Translations under genes and position numbers: made by a program
The notes under the pieces: generated by a model
The model's input: the letters and a program-made list of their open reading frames with translations, nothing else
Databases searched by the model: none
Told to the model about the DNA's origin: nothing
Shown: in pieces, positions 27,644 to 35,297 of the stretch
Position numbering within the stretch: the first letter of the stretch is position 1
How the letters are laid out: every line of letters begins with the position of its first letter
DNA from: Candidatus Saccharimonadota bacterium
GTDB lineage: Bacteria > Patescibacteriota > Saccharimonadia > Saccharimonadales > Saccharimonadaceae
Direction of reading: 5' to 3'
NCBI GenBank assembly: GCA_017513905.1
Contig: JAFWMR010000013.1
Location: 1-64,000 of the forward strand
DNA: 64,000 nucleotides

Positions 27644-28915
27644 TTATTCTAGCCCCCGGTTCTTGCGTCGCTTCACGGCAGCTGGTTCACGACGACAGAG
27701 TTTGGCAGCATCTTCTGGGTCGCTTAAGAGTTTCTCGATGATCCACTCTAGGTATTGAGAACCCTTAAATATAATTGTCTCTGTCCCGTTGGTGTGTTTT
27801 TCTATGTAAGAAAGGGCTTTCTTCGGGTCGAGCGTAATTTTTGGCGAAAAACCAAGCTCTTTTAAACGTGGAGCAGTATACTTCTTAGTACGGCGACCTA
27901 TAAGAATGATTTCTTCTGGTCTAGCTTCAGCTATTAGTTCGGCTAGCTTTCTGTGTTCTTCTGCTTCGATAGATCCTTCATCCACGATATCGCCAATTAC
28001 TAGCCATTTGTGGCTAGCGTGCATGTTTTTCACCATTTCTAGAATACTCTGCATAGATATGATGTGGGCATTGTACGAGCTATCAACGAGTTTAAGATCG
28101 TTCTTACCGTAAAAGAATGAGCTACGACCTGGTGGCAATGGCATACCCGAGAAATCCGTCTTTAGAGGAATTTTGAGGTATTTCATTAAGTCGCGTAGCA
28201 TCAATAGTTGAATTGATAGGTCACGCGGTTGCGGAGAGTCGAATCTAAATGTAATAGATGTTGTGCCAAATTCAGTACGCATGGGATATACAGAATATTT
28301 AACAATTTCTGATTTATGGTATTCGTTCACGCGCGCTTTTATATTCTTGGTAGCGCGCTTCATAAGTGCGTTATCTCCGTCTATAAAGACAAGGCATTCT
28401 GTGTTCTCTGGCAGCTTAGCAAACTCGTCCGTGATTGCTAGATCAAGACTCTCGAACTTACCTTCTTCTACTTCTTGCTCGAATTGGATTGCATGAGATA
28501 ATCCAAGCGAAATCCACATAGTTATTTCTGGCTTTAACCATTCCGCTAGAAAACGTGCTTCTCTTGGCCGCTCAGCGTCAATTTCTACTACGTAGAATAC
28601 TTCAGAATGTTTATAATATAGTGACCGAATAGGCGCGGCGATGAATAGCCATATCCAGCGCAGCTTAGTTCCGCGTACCCCTTTAAGGCCCAGTAAATCA
28701 AAACTTACGCCAAAGGCTGAATTAGCATCGTGTGAATAGTGCGCATTGTCTCCCAGCTCAAATTCTACAAGATGAAGCATTGTTGTCTTACCGGCAGAAC
28801 CAGTTATAGCAATGATTCGTGGTTTCCAGCGTCGTAGAGCAAAATTGGCGAAGAAACGGAAGTATCCCGCAGCGAGAAAATAAAAGCGTTTCTTTAGACG
28901 CATTATTTTTGTCAT
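27644..28915 (-). CDS. MurF-like Mur ligase lacking the N-terminal domain
   Basis: 423 residues. The central ATPase domain has ITGSAGKTTM, followed by HDANSAFGVSFDLLGL, which in MurF binds the UDP-MurNAc-tripeptide side. The C-terminal domain follows (LKLVDSSYNAH, VIGDIVDEGSIEAEEHRK). Mur ligases join an amino acid or dipeptide to the stem peptide using ATP. The usual MurF N-terminal substrate domain is missing; a hydrophobic helix-like segment (FYFLAAGYFRFFANFAL) takes its place. The promoter is TATAAT 6 nt before the ATG. First gene of a five-gene wall operon. Confidence 0.85.
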   Translation of the reverse strand: MTKIMRLKKRFYFLAAGYFRFFANFALRRWKPRIIAITGSAGKTTMLHLVEFELGDNAHYSHDANSAFGVSFDLLGLKGVRGTKLRWIWLFIAAPIRSLYYKHSEVFYVVEIDAERPREARFLAEWLKPEITMWISLGLSHAIQFEQEVEEGKFESLDLAITDEFAKLPENTECLVFIDGDNALMKRATKNIKARVNEYHKSEIVKYSVYPMRTEFGTTSITFRFDSPQPRDLSIQLLMLRDLMKYLKIPLKTDFSGMPLPPGRSSFFYGKNDLKLVDSSYNAHIISMQSILEMVKNMHASHKWLVIGDIVDEGSIEAEEHRKLAELIAEARPEEIILIGRRTKKYTAPRLKELGFSPKITLDPKKALSYIEKHTNGTETIIFKGSQYLEWIIEKLLSDPEDAAKLCRREPAAVKRRKNRGLE

Positions 28916-28921
28916 ACTCTT

Positions 28922-28927
28922 ATTATA
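28922..28927 (-). promoter_or_regulatory. -10 box of the wall operon (leaderless type)
   Basis: TATAAT on the minus strand, 6 nt before the ATG at 28915. It is joined directly to the T-run of the rpsJ terminator. Confidence 0.65.
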
Positions 28928-28930
28928 AAA

Positions 28931-28960
28931 AAATAGGGCCTATTTTACAAGGTCCTATTT
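28931..28960 (-). terminator. rpsJ terminator
   Basis: Minus-strand hairpin with outer stem AAATAGG / CCTATTT and an inner CCT/AGG pair, followed by an unbroken T-run that merges with the next gene's TATAAT. Confidence 0.75.
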
Positions 28961-28991
28961 GGTTTGAGCTTATTTTATCTCTGTAATGGCC

Positions 28992-29321
28992 CTACATTCG
29001 GATTTCCGCGTCTACGCCAGCTGGGAGTGCAAGATTCTGCAGGCTCTCGATGGTTTTTGGCGTAGCGTTAGAGATGTCAATCAGGCGCTTATGAACTTTC
29101 ATCTCGAAAGCTTCACCACCGGTTTTGTAGACATGCGGCGATTTTACAACGGTGAATGTTGAGCGTTTAGTTGGTAGAGGGACCGGACCGCTAACTGATG
29201 CTCCGGTACGGATAGCAGTATCAACGATTTGCTTGGCACTCTGATCGATTACTCTATGATCATAGGCTTTGAGGCGGATACGAATCTTAAGACCAGTATC
29301 CTTTTGTGCTTTTTCAGACAT
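28992..29321 (-). CDS. rpsJ: 30S ribosomal protein S10
   Basis: 109 residues. Recognisable by [46 protein letters not shown] and [17 protein letters not shown]10 is part of the 30S head and also partners NusB in antitermination. In most bacteria rpsJ heads the S10 operon. Here it stands alone between metK and the wall operon, with its own promoter (29395-29400), a leader of about 70 nt and its own terminator. Confidence 0.97.
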   Translation of the reverse strand: MSEKAQKDTGLKIRIRLKAYDHRVIDQSAKQIVDTAIRTGASVSGPVPLPTKRSTFTVVKSPHVYKTGGEAFEMKVHKRLIDISNATPKTIESLQNLALPAGVDAEIRM

Positions 29322-29394
29322 GTTTTCCTTTCTTCCTCCGTAACTTCACAAGACACGAATTATCGGAGATTGATAATTATTTTGTTGCTTTTAT

Positions 29395-29400
29395 ATTATA
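29395..29400 (-). promoter_or_regulatory. -10 box of rpsJ
   Basis: TATAAT with a possible TTGCTA -35 at a 16-bp spacer. It is followed by a leader of about 70 nt ending in AAGAAAGGAAAAC before the ATG. Confidence 0.55.
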
Positions 29401-29476
29401 TATCATTTTTAATAAATAGCAAGCCTCTTAGATGTTTTGCTGGGATGTATTATTCGTCACCTACTGTGGTGTTTGA

Positions 29477-30445
29477 CTATTTGTCCCAACTAAATCCTTC
29501 ACCGAAGTGGCCGTAACGAGCCGTCGGCTCATAAATTGGACGCCGCAAGTCGAGCGCTTTAATAATACCTGCAGGTGTTAAGTCGTAACCTTCGATTTCT
29601 TCTGGTACGCCATCAATAATCACTGTCTTCTCTAGTGGTTCCGCCAAGCCAATAGCATAAGCTAGACGAACATATACCTCATGCGCGTCTCTTTTACGGA
29701 GATAGTCTACCGCAACACGACGGGCCATATAGGCTGCTGAGCGATCGACCTTCGTGGCATCTTTGCCAGAAAAGCAACCACCGCCGATTGGAATGCGCGG
29801 TCCATAGTTATCGACAATGAGCTTGCGGCCAGTGAGGCCAGTATCAGCTTCAAACCCGCCTTGCGACCAGTCGCCAGCTGGGTTGAGATGAAGCTTAGCC
29901 TCTGTGCTTAGTCCATGTTTATTGACGAATTCATGAACAAGCGCTTCGAGATCATTCTTCGATGCGTTCTGAAAAGAAGCAACAATTGAGTCGACTTTGC
30001 CACTTGGGTCTAGAGTAACTTGCGTTTTGCCATCATATGGAAAATGTGCATAAATAAATTGGTTGAGCCTGCGCGATAGAACAACTTCAAGCGGGAGCAT
30101 CTCTGGTGTCTCGTCTGTAGCGTACCCAATCATAATGCCTTGATCTCCGGCACCGCCAACGTCCACGCCTTGAGCGATTTCCGGCGACTGGTTAACTATT
30201 TTGGTATGGACTTCGATTTTAGGGTCGCCAGTTACTCTCTTGACGATTTCTTCTACGTTAACGGGCTCTGCCGTACTAGTAATCTCGCCAGTAACAAATA
30301 CAACGCCATGTCCTCCACATGTCTCTGCTGCAACGCGAGCAGTCGGGTCTTTTGCTAAATAGGCATCAAGAATAGCGTCGCTAATCTGATCACATAATTT
30401 GTCTGGGTGTTTAGGTGAAACGCTTTCGGCGGTCCGGTAAAACAT
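29477..30445 (-). CDS. metK: S-adenosylmethionine synthetase, short form
   Basis: 322 residues against about 380-400 for the common bacterial enzyme. It makes SAM from methionine and ATP. Diagnostic parts are ESVSPKHPDKLCDQISDAILD, GGAGDQGIMIGYATDET and the P-loop-like GGGCFSGKDATKVDRSAAYM. The C-terminus YGHFGEGFSWDK is complete, so the missing length comes from internal trimming and not from truncation. An S-box riboswitch occupies its leader. Confidence 0.96.
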   Translation of the reverse strand: MFYRTAESVSPKHPDKLCDQISDAILDAYLAKDPTARVAAETCGGHGVVFVTGEITSTAEPVNVEEIVKRVTGDPKIEVHTKIVNQSPEIAQGVDVGGAGDQGIMIGYATDETPEMLPLEVVLSRRLNQFIYAHFPYDGKTQVTLDPSGKVDSIVASFQNASKNDLEALVHEFVNKHGLSTEAKLHLNPAGDWSQGGFEADTGLTGRKLIVDNYGPRIPIGGGCFSGKDATKVDRSAAYMARRVAVDYLRKRDAHEVYVRLAYAIGLAEPLEKTVIIDGVPEEIEGYDLTPAGIIKALDLRRPIYEPTARYGHFGEGFSWDK

Positions 30446-30533
30446 ATCTTTCCTTTCTTGGTCGGATTTACCACCTTATTTGTACAGGTTGGTAGGGGGT
30501 CAATGAGCCGTTCTCTTGCCCCTTCTTGATATT
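30444..30533 (-). ncRNA. S-box (SAM-I) riboswitch in the metK leader, compact form
   Basis: On the minus strand the leader reads TATCAAGA, then a hairpin AGGGG...CCCCC whose upper part GAG/CTC is separated by a bulge ending in TTGA. CCAACC and then AAGGTGGTAAATCC follow. These are the S-box landmarks (UAUCAAGAG, CAACC, AAGGUGCUAAAUCC) in order, with one C-to-G change. P1 would pair ATATC (30528-30532) with GATAT (30444-30448), which runs into the start codon. The Shine-Dalgarno AAAGG lies just before it and can pair with the preceding CC. This predicts SAM-dependent block of translation. Confidence 0.75.
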
Positions 30534-30548
30534 AACTTAATTATTTTA

Positions 30549-31352
30549 TCATTTATACTTTGCCGCCGCAAGCATCGATTCTAGTGGTAGTGACGTGTTG
30601 AACATATAAATGACAGCGAGGCGTGCAACGAGTTCACCGGACCAAATTGATAGCGGCGTAAATGAGGTTTTACTAATGTCGAAAGTATTGACCTTACCAT
30701 CATATGCACAGATTATCTGATTCTCATGAAATGTAAGTATGGCTGTCGGATAGGTCAAAGTAAACTTGTGCAGCGTTTCAATAATTGGCAATATGGGTTG
30801 CGAAAGCATAATCGGTCTTGGGTAGTAAACAGCGCGGAAAAGCTTTTGGACGCTTGCTAATGAAGCTACTATAAATAGACCTTCCCGCTCTATGAATTCG
30901 TTAGCAGTGCTGGATACTAAGTCAACTGTGTCGCGCGTGAGAATTAGCGGCACGTTCATATTCGATTTAATCAGGCCCAAGATTGCCATAGATGTGATGG
31001 AATTTTTCGACAGGTCTCCTAATAAGATCCCCAAGTCTGCCTCGCTTAAAGAATTGCGTATTTCTGGTGTATTAGCAAATGAGCCTGAGTCTGTTGATTC
31101 ACAAAATTCGAGGTTAATCAATGGTGGAAATTTGTTTTTTAAAATGTCAGGGAATACATTTTGGATGGATTTAATAAACGGGAATTCTTTACTGATACAC
31201 TCTGCTACCCGAACTTCCGTGGAAAAGGAAGTCGAGTTGCCACCGATGATTTTTAGAGTTCCTTTTTGCTGTTCTGGAAAGTTCCAGGTGAGGTCAGCAA
31301 TTAATTTCGAAACATCTTCGTCTTTATGCCAATAGGGTAACGCTACTTGCAT
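30549..31352 (-). CDS. Protein distantly like NAD(P)H-hydrate dehydratase/ribokinase fold
   Basis: 267 residues from the ATG at 31352, which has GGAG 8 nt upstream; an in-frame TTG at 31385 lies deeper inside xthA and is less likely. KGTLKIIGGNSTSFSTEV near the start and the C-terminal IWSGELVARLAVIYMFN are placed like the substrate and GD-type ATP-site segments of YjeF C-terminal dehydratases, but the usual GxGD is replaced by SGEL. The link is weak and the activity doubtful. It overlaps the end of xthA by 10 nt. The metK promoter lies over its stop codon. Confidence 0.7.
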   Translation of the reverse strand: MQVALPYWHKDEDVSKLIADLTWNFPEQQKGTLKIIGGNSTSFSTEVRVAECISKEFPFIKSIQNVFPDILKNKFPPLINLEFCESTDSGSFANTPEIRNSLSEADLGILLGDLSKNSITSMAILGLIKSNMNVPLILTRDTVDLVSSTANEFIEREGLFIVASLASVQKLFRAVYYPRPIMLSQPILPIIETLHKFTLTYPTAILTFHENQIICAYDGKVNTFDISKTSFTPLSIWSGELVARLAVIYMFNTSLPLESMLAAAKYK

Positions 31353-32131
31353 CGGTTTTGCTCCATAGTGATTGATATTGGGCAATGATCGGATCCTTGT
31401 TGAGACTCGTAAATCTCAGCCTCCTTAAGTTTGTTCTTGAGTATGTCAGAAATGAAGAAATAATCGATACGCCAGCCAACGTTATTCTCACGCGCTTTGC
31501 CCCAATGCGACCACCATGTATAGCGTTTGGCTTTTGCGTGAAGGAAACGGAAAGTGTCAGTAAAACCAGCGTTGCAGAGATTCGTAATACCTTCACGCTC
31601 TTCGTCGGTAAAGCCAGCATTGTGGTGATTCTGTTTTGGTCTAGCAAGGTCAACTTCCTCATGCGCGCAGTTGAAGTCACCACATGCTACGACTGGTTTT
31701 TTCTTTTCTAATTCTTTTAACAGGTTTTTAAATTCTGGATCCCATTCATCGTGGCGCAATTTAAGACGGGAAAGGTCTGGTTTAGAGTTAGGTGTATAAA
31801 CATTAACAAGGTAGAAATCGTCAAATTCGAGCGTTATAATCCTACCTTCGTTAAGTTTATCGTGCGTTTCTTTCTTTTCAGCGCTTAGATTTTTATTAAC
31901 TAATACGGCCGTACCAGAGTAACCCAGGCGCTTGGCTGGGTTCCATAGTACATCATATTTCCTCAGTGCTTCTGATTCAAAAAGATCAAGTTGGCCTGGA
32001 TTACATTTGATTTCCTGAAGGCAGAGAACATCTGGTTGATACTCATTAAGAAATTCCTGAAGTGAGCCTTTTCTCAGCACTGCCCTTAAACCGTTGACAT
32101 TCCAAGAGAATAATTTAATTGTATCTGCCAC
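31343..32131 (-). CDS. xthA: Exodeoxyribonuclease III family AP endonuclease
   Basis: 262 residues from GTG 32131 (ADTIKLFSWNVNGLRAVL). It cuts DNA at abasic sites. The active-site set is present: FSWNVNGLR, CLQEIKC (metal Glu), VYTPNS, CGDFNCAH, WRIDYFFISD and GSDHCPISI. An ATG at 32170 is in frame but would give a 56-nt overlap with smpB; the GTG reduces this to 17 nt and matches where the family begins. Together with ung in this window it gives a minimal base-excision repair pair. Confidence 0.95.
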   Translation of the reverse strand: MADTIKLFSWNVNGLRAVLRKGSLQEFLNEYQPDVLCLQEIKCNPGQLDLFESEALRKYDVLWNPAKRLGYSGTAVLVNKNLSAEKKETHDKLNEGRIITLEFDDFYLVNVYTPNSKPDLSRLKLRHDEWDPEFKNLLKELEKKKPVVACGDFNCAHEEVDLARPKQNHHNAGFTDEEREGITNLCNAGFTDTFRFLHAKAKRYTWWSHWGKARENNVGWRIDYFFISDILKNKLKEAEIYESQQGSDHCPISITMEQNRCK

Positions 32132-32534
32132 GGTCGATATCTCTTTTTTTAATAGTTTCGCGTTTGTCATATTTTTTCTTGCCTTTTCCTAATGCAATAA
32201 CGAGTTTAATGTGACGCCCGCCACCAAGAAGTTTAACTGGAACGATGGTTGATCCGGCAACTTTCTCACGTTCAAAGGTAAGTATTTGCCTTTTGGTGGC
32301 TAAAAGTCGAATGTTTGGAGCTGTGTCTGCACCAAGAGTTAGGTTGTTTAGCCAGAGTTCATTATTTCTAATTGTGACGAATGATCCCTTGAGCTGTACA
32401 TGGTGATCGCGGATCAAACGTACTTGTTGACCATTGAGAGACATGCCAACTGTTAGTTCATCGCTAAGTATATAATCAAAATGAGCACGCTTGTTAACTG
32501 TCACTGAATCTGCTGGCTTGTTTTTACTTGTCAT
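32115..32534 (-). CDS. smpB: SsrA-binding protein SmpB
   Basis: 139 residues. It carries tmRNA to stalled ribosomes. The oligonucleotide-binding barrel begins AHFDYILSDELTVGMSLNGQQV and the family's C-terminal tail GRHIKLVIALGKGKKKYDKRE ends with KKRDIDRGR. No tmRNA gene is visible in the window. The -10 TATAAT ends 7 nt before the ATG and contains the stop codon of the upstream nuclease gene. Confidence 0.96.
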   Translation of the reverse strand: MTSKNKPADSVTVNKRAHFDYILSDELTVGMSLNGQQVRLIRDHHVQLKGSFVTIRNNELWLNNLTLGADTAPNIRLLATKRQILTFEREKVAGSTIVPVKLLGGGRHIKLVIALGKGKKKYDKRETIKKRDIDRGRYN

Positions 32535-32541
32535 ACTTTAT

Positions 32542-32547
32542 ATTATA
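32542..32547 (-). promoter_or_regulatory. -10 box of smpB (leaderless type)
   Basis: TATAAT 7 nt before the ATG at 32534. The TAA inside it is the stop codon of the HNH nuclease gene (32543-32545). Confidence 0.6.
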
Positions 32548-33322
32548 TATTATTTAAATCTGAAATTCCAACAGCAGGCTCGTTAGGGCAGCGTTCGAGG
32601 ATGTTCTGGATTGCGGTTTTCTCTGCGTTCGTGACCCATAGCCTATATTTGTATTTAACGGAGACTTGTCGGGCAACATATGAACATCTAAAGGTTTTAT
32701 TTGGTGGTAGCCATGTAGCCGCATCGCCGTCAGATTTGTCTTTATTTGTTTTGCTATCTACGGCTAGTAAATTGAGTGGGTCCGTTGCTAATTCATAGCG
32801 CTCATCTAAACTGAGTAATTGTGCGCCTTTTTGCCACGCATCTGAAAGGGCAACCACGTGGTCTATCTGTATTTGTGATGTAAAATCGGATTTCTGGTAG
32901 AAGATCATGTGCAACCCCGTGTATGGTTCATCATATTCGCCTGAAACTACCGAGCAGTTGTCACTACTAGATAAGACGGCAGAGTCACCCAATTCGCGTT
33001 TTATAATGTGCTGGCGTAACGAACACCCATCTATCTTCGGCCATGTTTCGTAAAATTGTTCACGGGAATACCCCGTTTTTGGGGCTCGCCCTTTGACTTC
33101 TAATAAGGCTAAAATATCTGCAGCCTTTATCATATCTGCTTCATTGCTCTCAGACGATATACCTAGTGGTTCTGCTTTGCCGGTTTCTGGATTATCGCTT
33201 CTGTCCCAGATTGTATTGTATGATTCTGGGTTCAGCATCACTGCCCCTGCGGTTATAGAAAGCATCACAAGAAACCCTATAATGCGACGAAACTTGTAGC
33301 TATATTTCTTCTTCTTTGGCAC
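32543..33322 (-). CDS. Exported HNH nuclease, DUF1524/GmrSD-type
   Basis: 259 residues from a GTG start. A membrane or signal segment lies near residues 12-30 (IIGFLVMLSITAGAVML). The outer domain carries IQIDHVVALSDAWQKGA (catalytic DH), DPLNLLAVDSKTNKDKSDGDAATWLPPN (Asn and metal ligands) and CSYVARQVSVKYKYRLW, the DUF1524 pattern seen in secreted nucleases of Actinobacteria. Location outside the membrane suggests it degrades external DNA to feed the salvage enzymes (tdk, tmk, dCMP deaminase). TATAAT lies 6 nt before the GTG. Confidence 0.88.
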   Translation of the reverse strand: MPKKKKYSYKFRRIIGFLVMLSITAGAVMLNPESYNTIWDRSDNPETGKAEPLGISSESNEADMIKAADILALLEVKGRAPKTGYSREQFYETWPKIDGCSLRQHIIKRELGDSAVLSSSDNCSVVSGEYDEPYTGLHMIFYQKSDFTSQIQIDHVVALSDAWQKGAQLLSLDERYELATDPLNLLAVDSKTNKDKSDGDAATWLPPNKTFRCSYVARQVSVKYKYRLWVTNAEKTAIQNILERCPNEPAVGISDLNNI

Positions 33323-33328
33323 ACATAT

Positions 33329-33334
33329 ATTATA
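33329..33334 (-). promoter_or_regulatory. -10 box of the HNH nuclease gene (leaderless type)
   Basis: TATAAT 6 nt before the GTG at 33322, only four bases from the T-run of the rplA terminator. Confidence 0.6.
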
Positions 33335-33337
33335 TAT

Positions 33338-33367
33338 AAAAAATCCCCTTCGTTCAGGGGATTTTTT
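33338..33367 (-). terminator. rplA terminator
   Basis: Hairpin AAAAATCCCC / GGGGATTTTT with loop TGAACGAA on the minus strand. The T-run leads into the -10 of the next gene. Confidence 0.85.
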
Positions 33368-33380
33368 GAGTCTTGCTATT

Positions 33381-34310
33381 CTAGCTATAGAGATTTTCTA
33401 CAGCAATTGATGGGCCCATGGTCGTTGTAATAAATACGGACTTAACATAGTTACCCTTGAGTGAGGCTGGCTTCTGCGCTTTTAGAGAGTCAAAGAAGAC
33501 ATTTGCGTTCTCTAAGAGTTTGTCAGCGCCGAAGCTAACCTTGCCTAAACCGATATGGACAATAGATTGCTTGTCAACGCGATATTCGACTTTACCCGCT
33601 TTTGCTTCCTTAACTGCTTTATCAATATCCATAGTAACAGTACCAGCCTTAGGATTTGGCATCAGGCCTTTTGGACCAAGCATACGAGCGTATTTACCAA
33701 GCTTTGGCATGTAGGCTGGGGTAGAGATAAGCACATCGAAGGTAATTTCGCCCTTGTCAAGGCGCTTTAGAAACTCAACGTCCTCAGCAATGTCCGCACC
33801 TGCTTCTTTAGCTTTTTTAGCCTCATCGAGTGGAGCGAATACGGCAACGCGCACCGTCTTACCATTTCCGTTTGGGAGAACAACCGTAGTACGGATGTTT
33901 TGATCGGCTTGACGTGGGTCAACGCCTAGCCGTACATGAGCTTCTACTGTTGCGTCAAATTTAACTGGGTTAGTGTCAACGGCAAGTTTTAGGGCTTCGG
34001 TAAGCGTATATGTTTTACCTTTTTCAATTTTTTCAAATGCTTTGCGATAGTTCTTGCCGCGGCGTTCTATGAGAGGACGCGTAATAGGTTTTGCGCCTTT
34101 TGGTTTTTTCTCCGCTTCTGCTTCTTCAGCGGCACGCTCAACTTTGCGTGCTTGACGCTCTTCTTCGGCTTTAACTTCTTCGATATGTTTTTTGGATTTT
34201 TTGCCGGACTTGGCAAATTTCTCTTCAACTACTTCTTCGATTGCTTCGATTTTGGCCTCTTCGGTTTCAACTGGAGCGGCTTCTTTTACTTCTTTGGCGT
34301 CTTTAGCCAT
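33381..34310 (-). CDS. rplA: 50S ribosomal protein L1 with charged N-terminal extension
   Basis: 309 residues; the L1 core is about 225. The first ~80 residues are a low-complexity Glu/Lys/Ala extension (for example [20 protein letters not shown]). The core shows [57 protein letters not shown] and [10 protein letters not shown]. The gene has its own promoter (TTGAAA / 17 / TATAAT) and a leader of about 60 nt with a small hairpin GTTAG / CTAAC (34333-34348), which could be an L1 autoregulation site. L1 is separated from L11 by cdsA, which is unusual. Confidence 0.96.
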   Translation of the reverse strand: MAKDAKEVKEAAPVETEEAKIEAIEEVVEEKFAKSGKKSKKHIEEVKAEEERQARKVERAAEEAEAEKKPKGAKPITRPLIERRGKNYRKAFEKIEKGKTYTLTEALKLAVDTNPVKFDATVEAHVRLGVDPRQADQNIRTTVVLPNGNGKTVRVAVFAPLDEAKKAKEAGADIAEDVEFLKRLDKGEITFDVLISTPAYMPKLGKYARMLGPKGLMPNPKAGTVTMDIDKAVKEAKAGKVEYRVDKQSIVHIGLGKVSFGADKLLENANVFFDSLKAQKPASLKGNYVKSVFITTTMGPSIAVENLYS

Positions 34311-34377
34311 AAGTCTGAATCCTTTCTGTGGTGTTAGCGGGCTCTAACCCTCCCAACATGAATTTTATTATATGTAT

Positions 34378-34406
34378 ATTATACTAAATTTCTTTGATTT
34401 TTTCAA
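34378..34406 (-). promoter_or_regulatory. Promoter of rplA
   Basis: -35 TTGAAA (34401-34406), 17-bp spacer, -10 TATAAT (34378-34383). Confidence 0.7.
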
Positions 34407-34411
34407 GAGAG

Positions 34412-34434
34412 ATCCCCGCTCTTGAAGCGGGGAT
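34412..34434 (-). terminator. Hairpin after cdsA, probable weak terminator
   Basis: Perfect 9-bp stem ATCCCCGCT / AGCGGGGAT with loop TCAAG. On the minus strand it is followed by CTCTCTT and not a clean T-run. Confidence 0.5.
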
Positions 34435-34457
34435 TGGTTTACGGTAGATTTGTGTGA

Positions 34458-35183
34458 TTAGCCAAGTAGGCCAAGTAGATTAATGAAGTAGAGTAGCGAC
34501 AGGACGAACGAACACGAATCGAGTCTATCTAGATAACCGCCGTGGCCGCCTTTACCGCCAAGTAGGCCTTCTATGCGGCCGATTATTGGTTGGTCAACCA
34601 GGAAGTCATTCGAGTCTTTAATTTCAGCATGACGCTTGAAGTAGCTTTCGAGTATATCTCCTGCAACAGCTGCTGGCGGCATCCACAAGAAACAGAATAA
34701 CAGTGTTCCTGCTTCTTCTGGCATCACTAGTCTTACCCATAGCACTGCGGCGATTAAACCGAAAACCAGACCTACGTTAGTGCCTTCCCAAGTTTTATTT
34801 GGCGATACGACTGGAAATGGTCTTGTTTTTGCGAGTTTCCCGCCTATGAGCTTGCCGCCGAAGTATGCAAATACATCTGTTGTGACTACAACTACAACGA
34901 CTCCTCCGATGACAGCTAGTTGGAAATACCAAGTTGCAATGATTGATAGTACTAACGCTAAGAATATTGCGACCATTGTTGACGTCTCTCTTTGATCTGG
35001 AATGTAGAATGATACGAGTGAAACAACACAAAGTTCGGCAAGAGCGAGCGTTAGGCCGATGGTTAGTACTACGCGGAAAAGCAGTCCTTCCGCTAGAAGG
35101 TAGGTTGGTATGGTAACGAGCGACAGGAAGACACCACCTTTTAATCTGTTTCGAAAACCTTTTGACTCAACAAATCTAGCCAC
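34458..35183 (-). CDS. cdsA: Phosphatidate cytidylyltransferase
   Basis: 241 residues, a multi-pass membrane enzyme that makes CDP-diacylglycerol from phosphatidate and CTP. The signature is near the C-terminus: GDILESYFKRHAEIKDSNDF then GHGGYLDRLDS, preceded by VVSPNKTWEG. The start is GTG at 35183, with AAGGAGG 7 nt upstream. It sits between rplK and rplA with its own promoter. A palindrome at 35209-35222 lies in its leader. Confidence 0.93.
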   Translation of the reverse strand: MARFVESKGFRNRLKGGVFLSLVTIPTYLLAEGLLFRVVLTIGLTLALAELCVVSLVSFYIPDQRETSTMVAIFLALVLSIIATWYFQLAVIGGVVVVVVTTDVFAYFGGKLIGGKLAKTRPFPVVSPNKTWEGTNVGLVFGLIAAVLWVRLVMPEEAGTLLFCFLWMPPAAVAGDILESYFKRHAEIKDSNDFLVDQPIIGRIEGLLGGKGGHGGYLDRLDSCSFVLSLLYFINLLGLLG

Positions 35184-35208
35184 ATAAATCCCTCCTTTCT
35201 TAATGTAC

Positions 35209-35222
35209 TTAACCTAGGTTAA
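35209..35222. promoter_or_regulatory. Palindromic operator candidate in the cdsA leader
   Basis: TTAACCTAGGTTAA is a perfect 14-bp palindrome placed just after the -10, and AGGTTAACCT overlaps it as a second palindrome. No matching regulator gene is recognised nearby. Confidence 0.4.
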
Positions 35223-35230
35223 CCTGTGAT

Positions 35231-35236
35231 ATTATA
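35231..35236 (-). promoter_or_regulatory. -10 box of cdsA
   Basis: TCTGTTATAAT on the minus strand, starting a few bases after the rplK terminator stem. Confidence 0.55.
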
Positions 35237-35242
35237 ACAGAA

Positions 35243-35268
35243 AAGCGACAGTATTTCAACTGCCGCTT
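35243..35268 (-). terminator. rplK terminator
   Basis: 10-bp stem AAGCGGCAGT / ACTGTCGCTT (one G-U pair) with loop TGAAAT, followed by TTCTGTT. Confidence 0.75.
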
Positions 35269-35297
35269 ATCTTTAATGACTACTATACGCGAGATAA

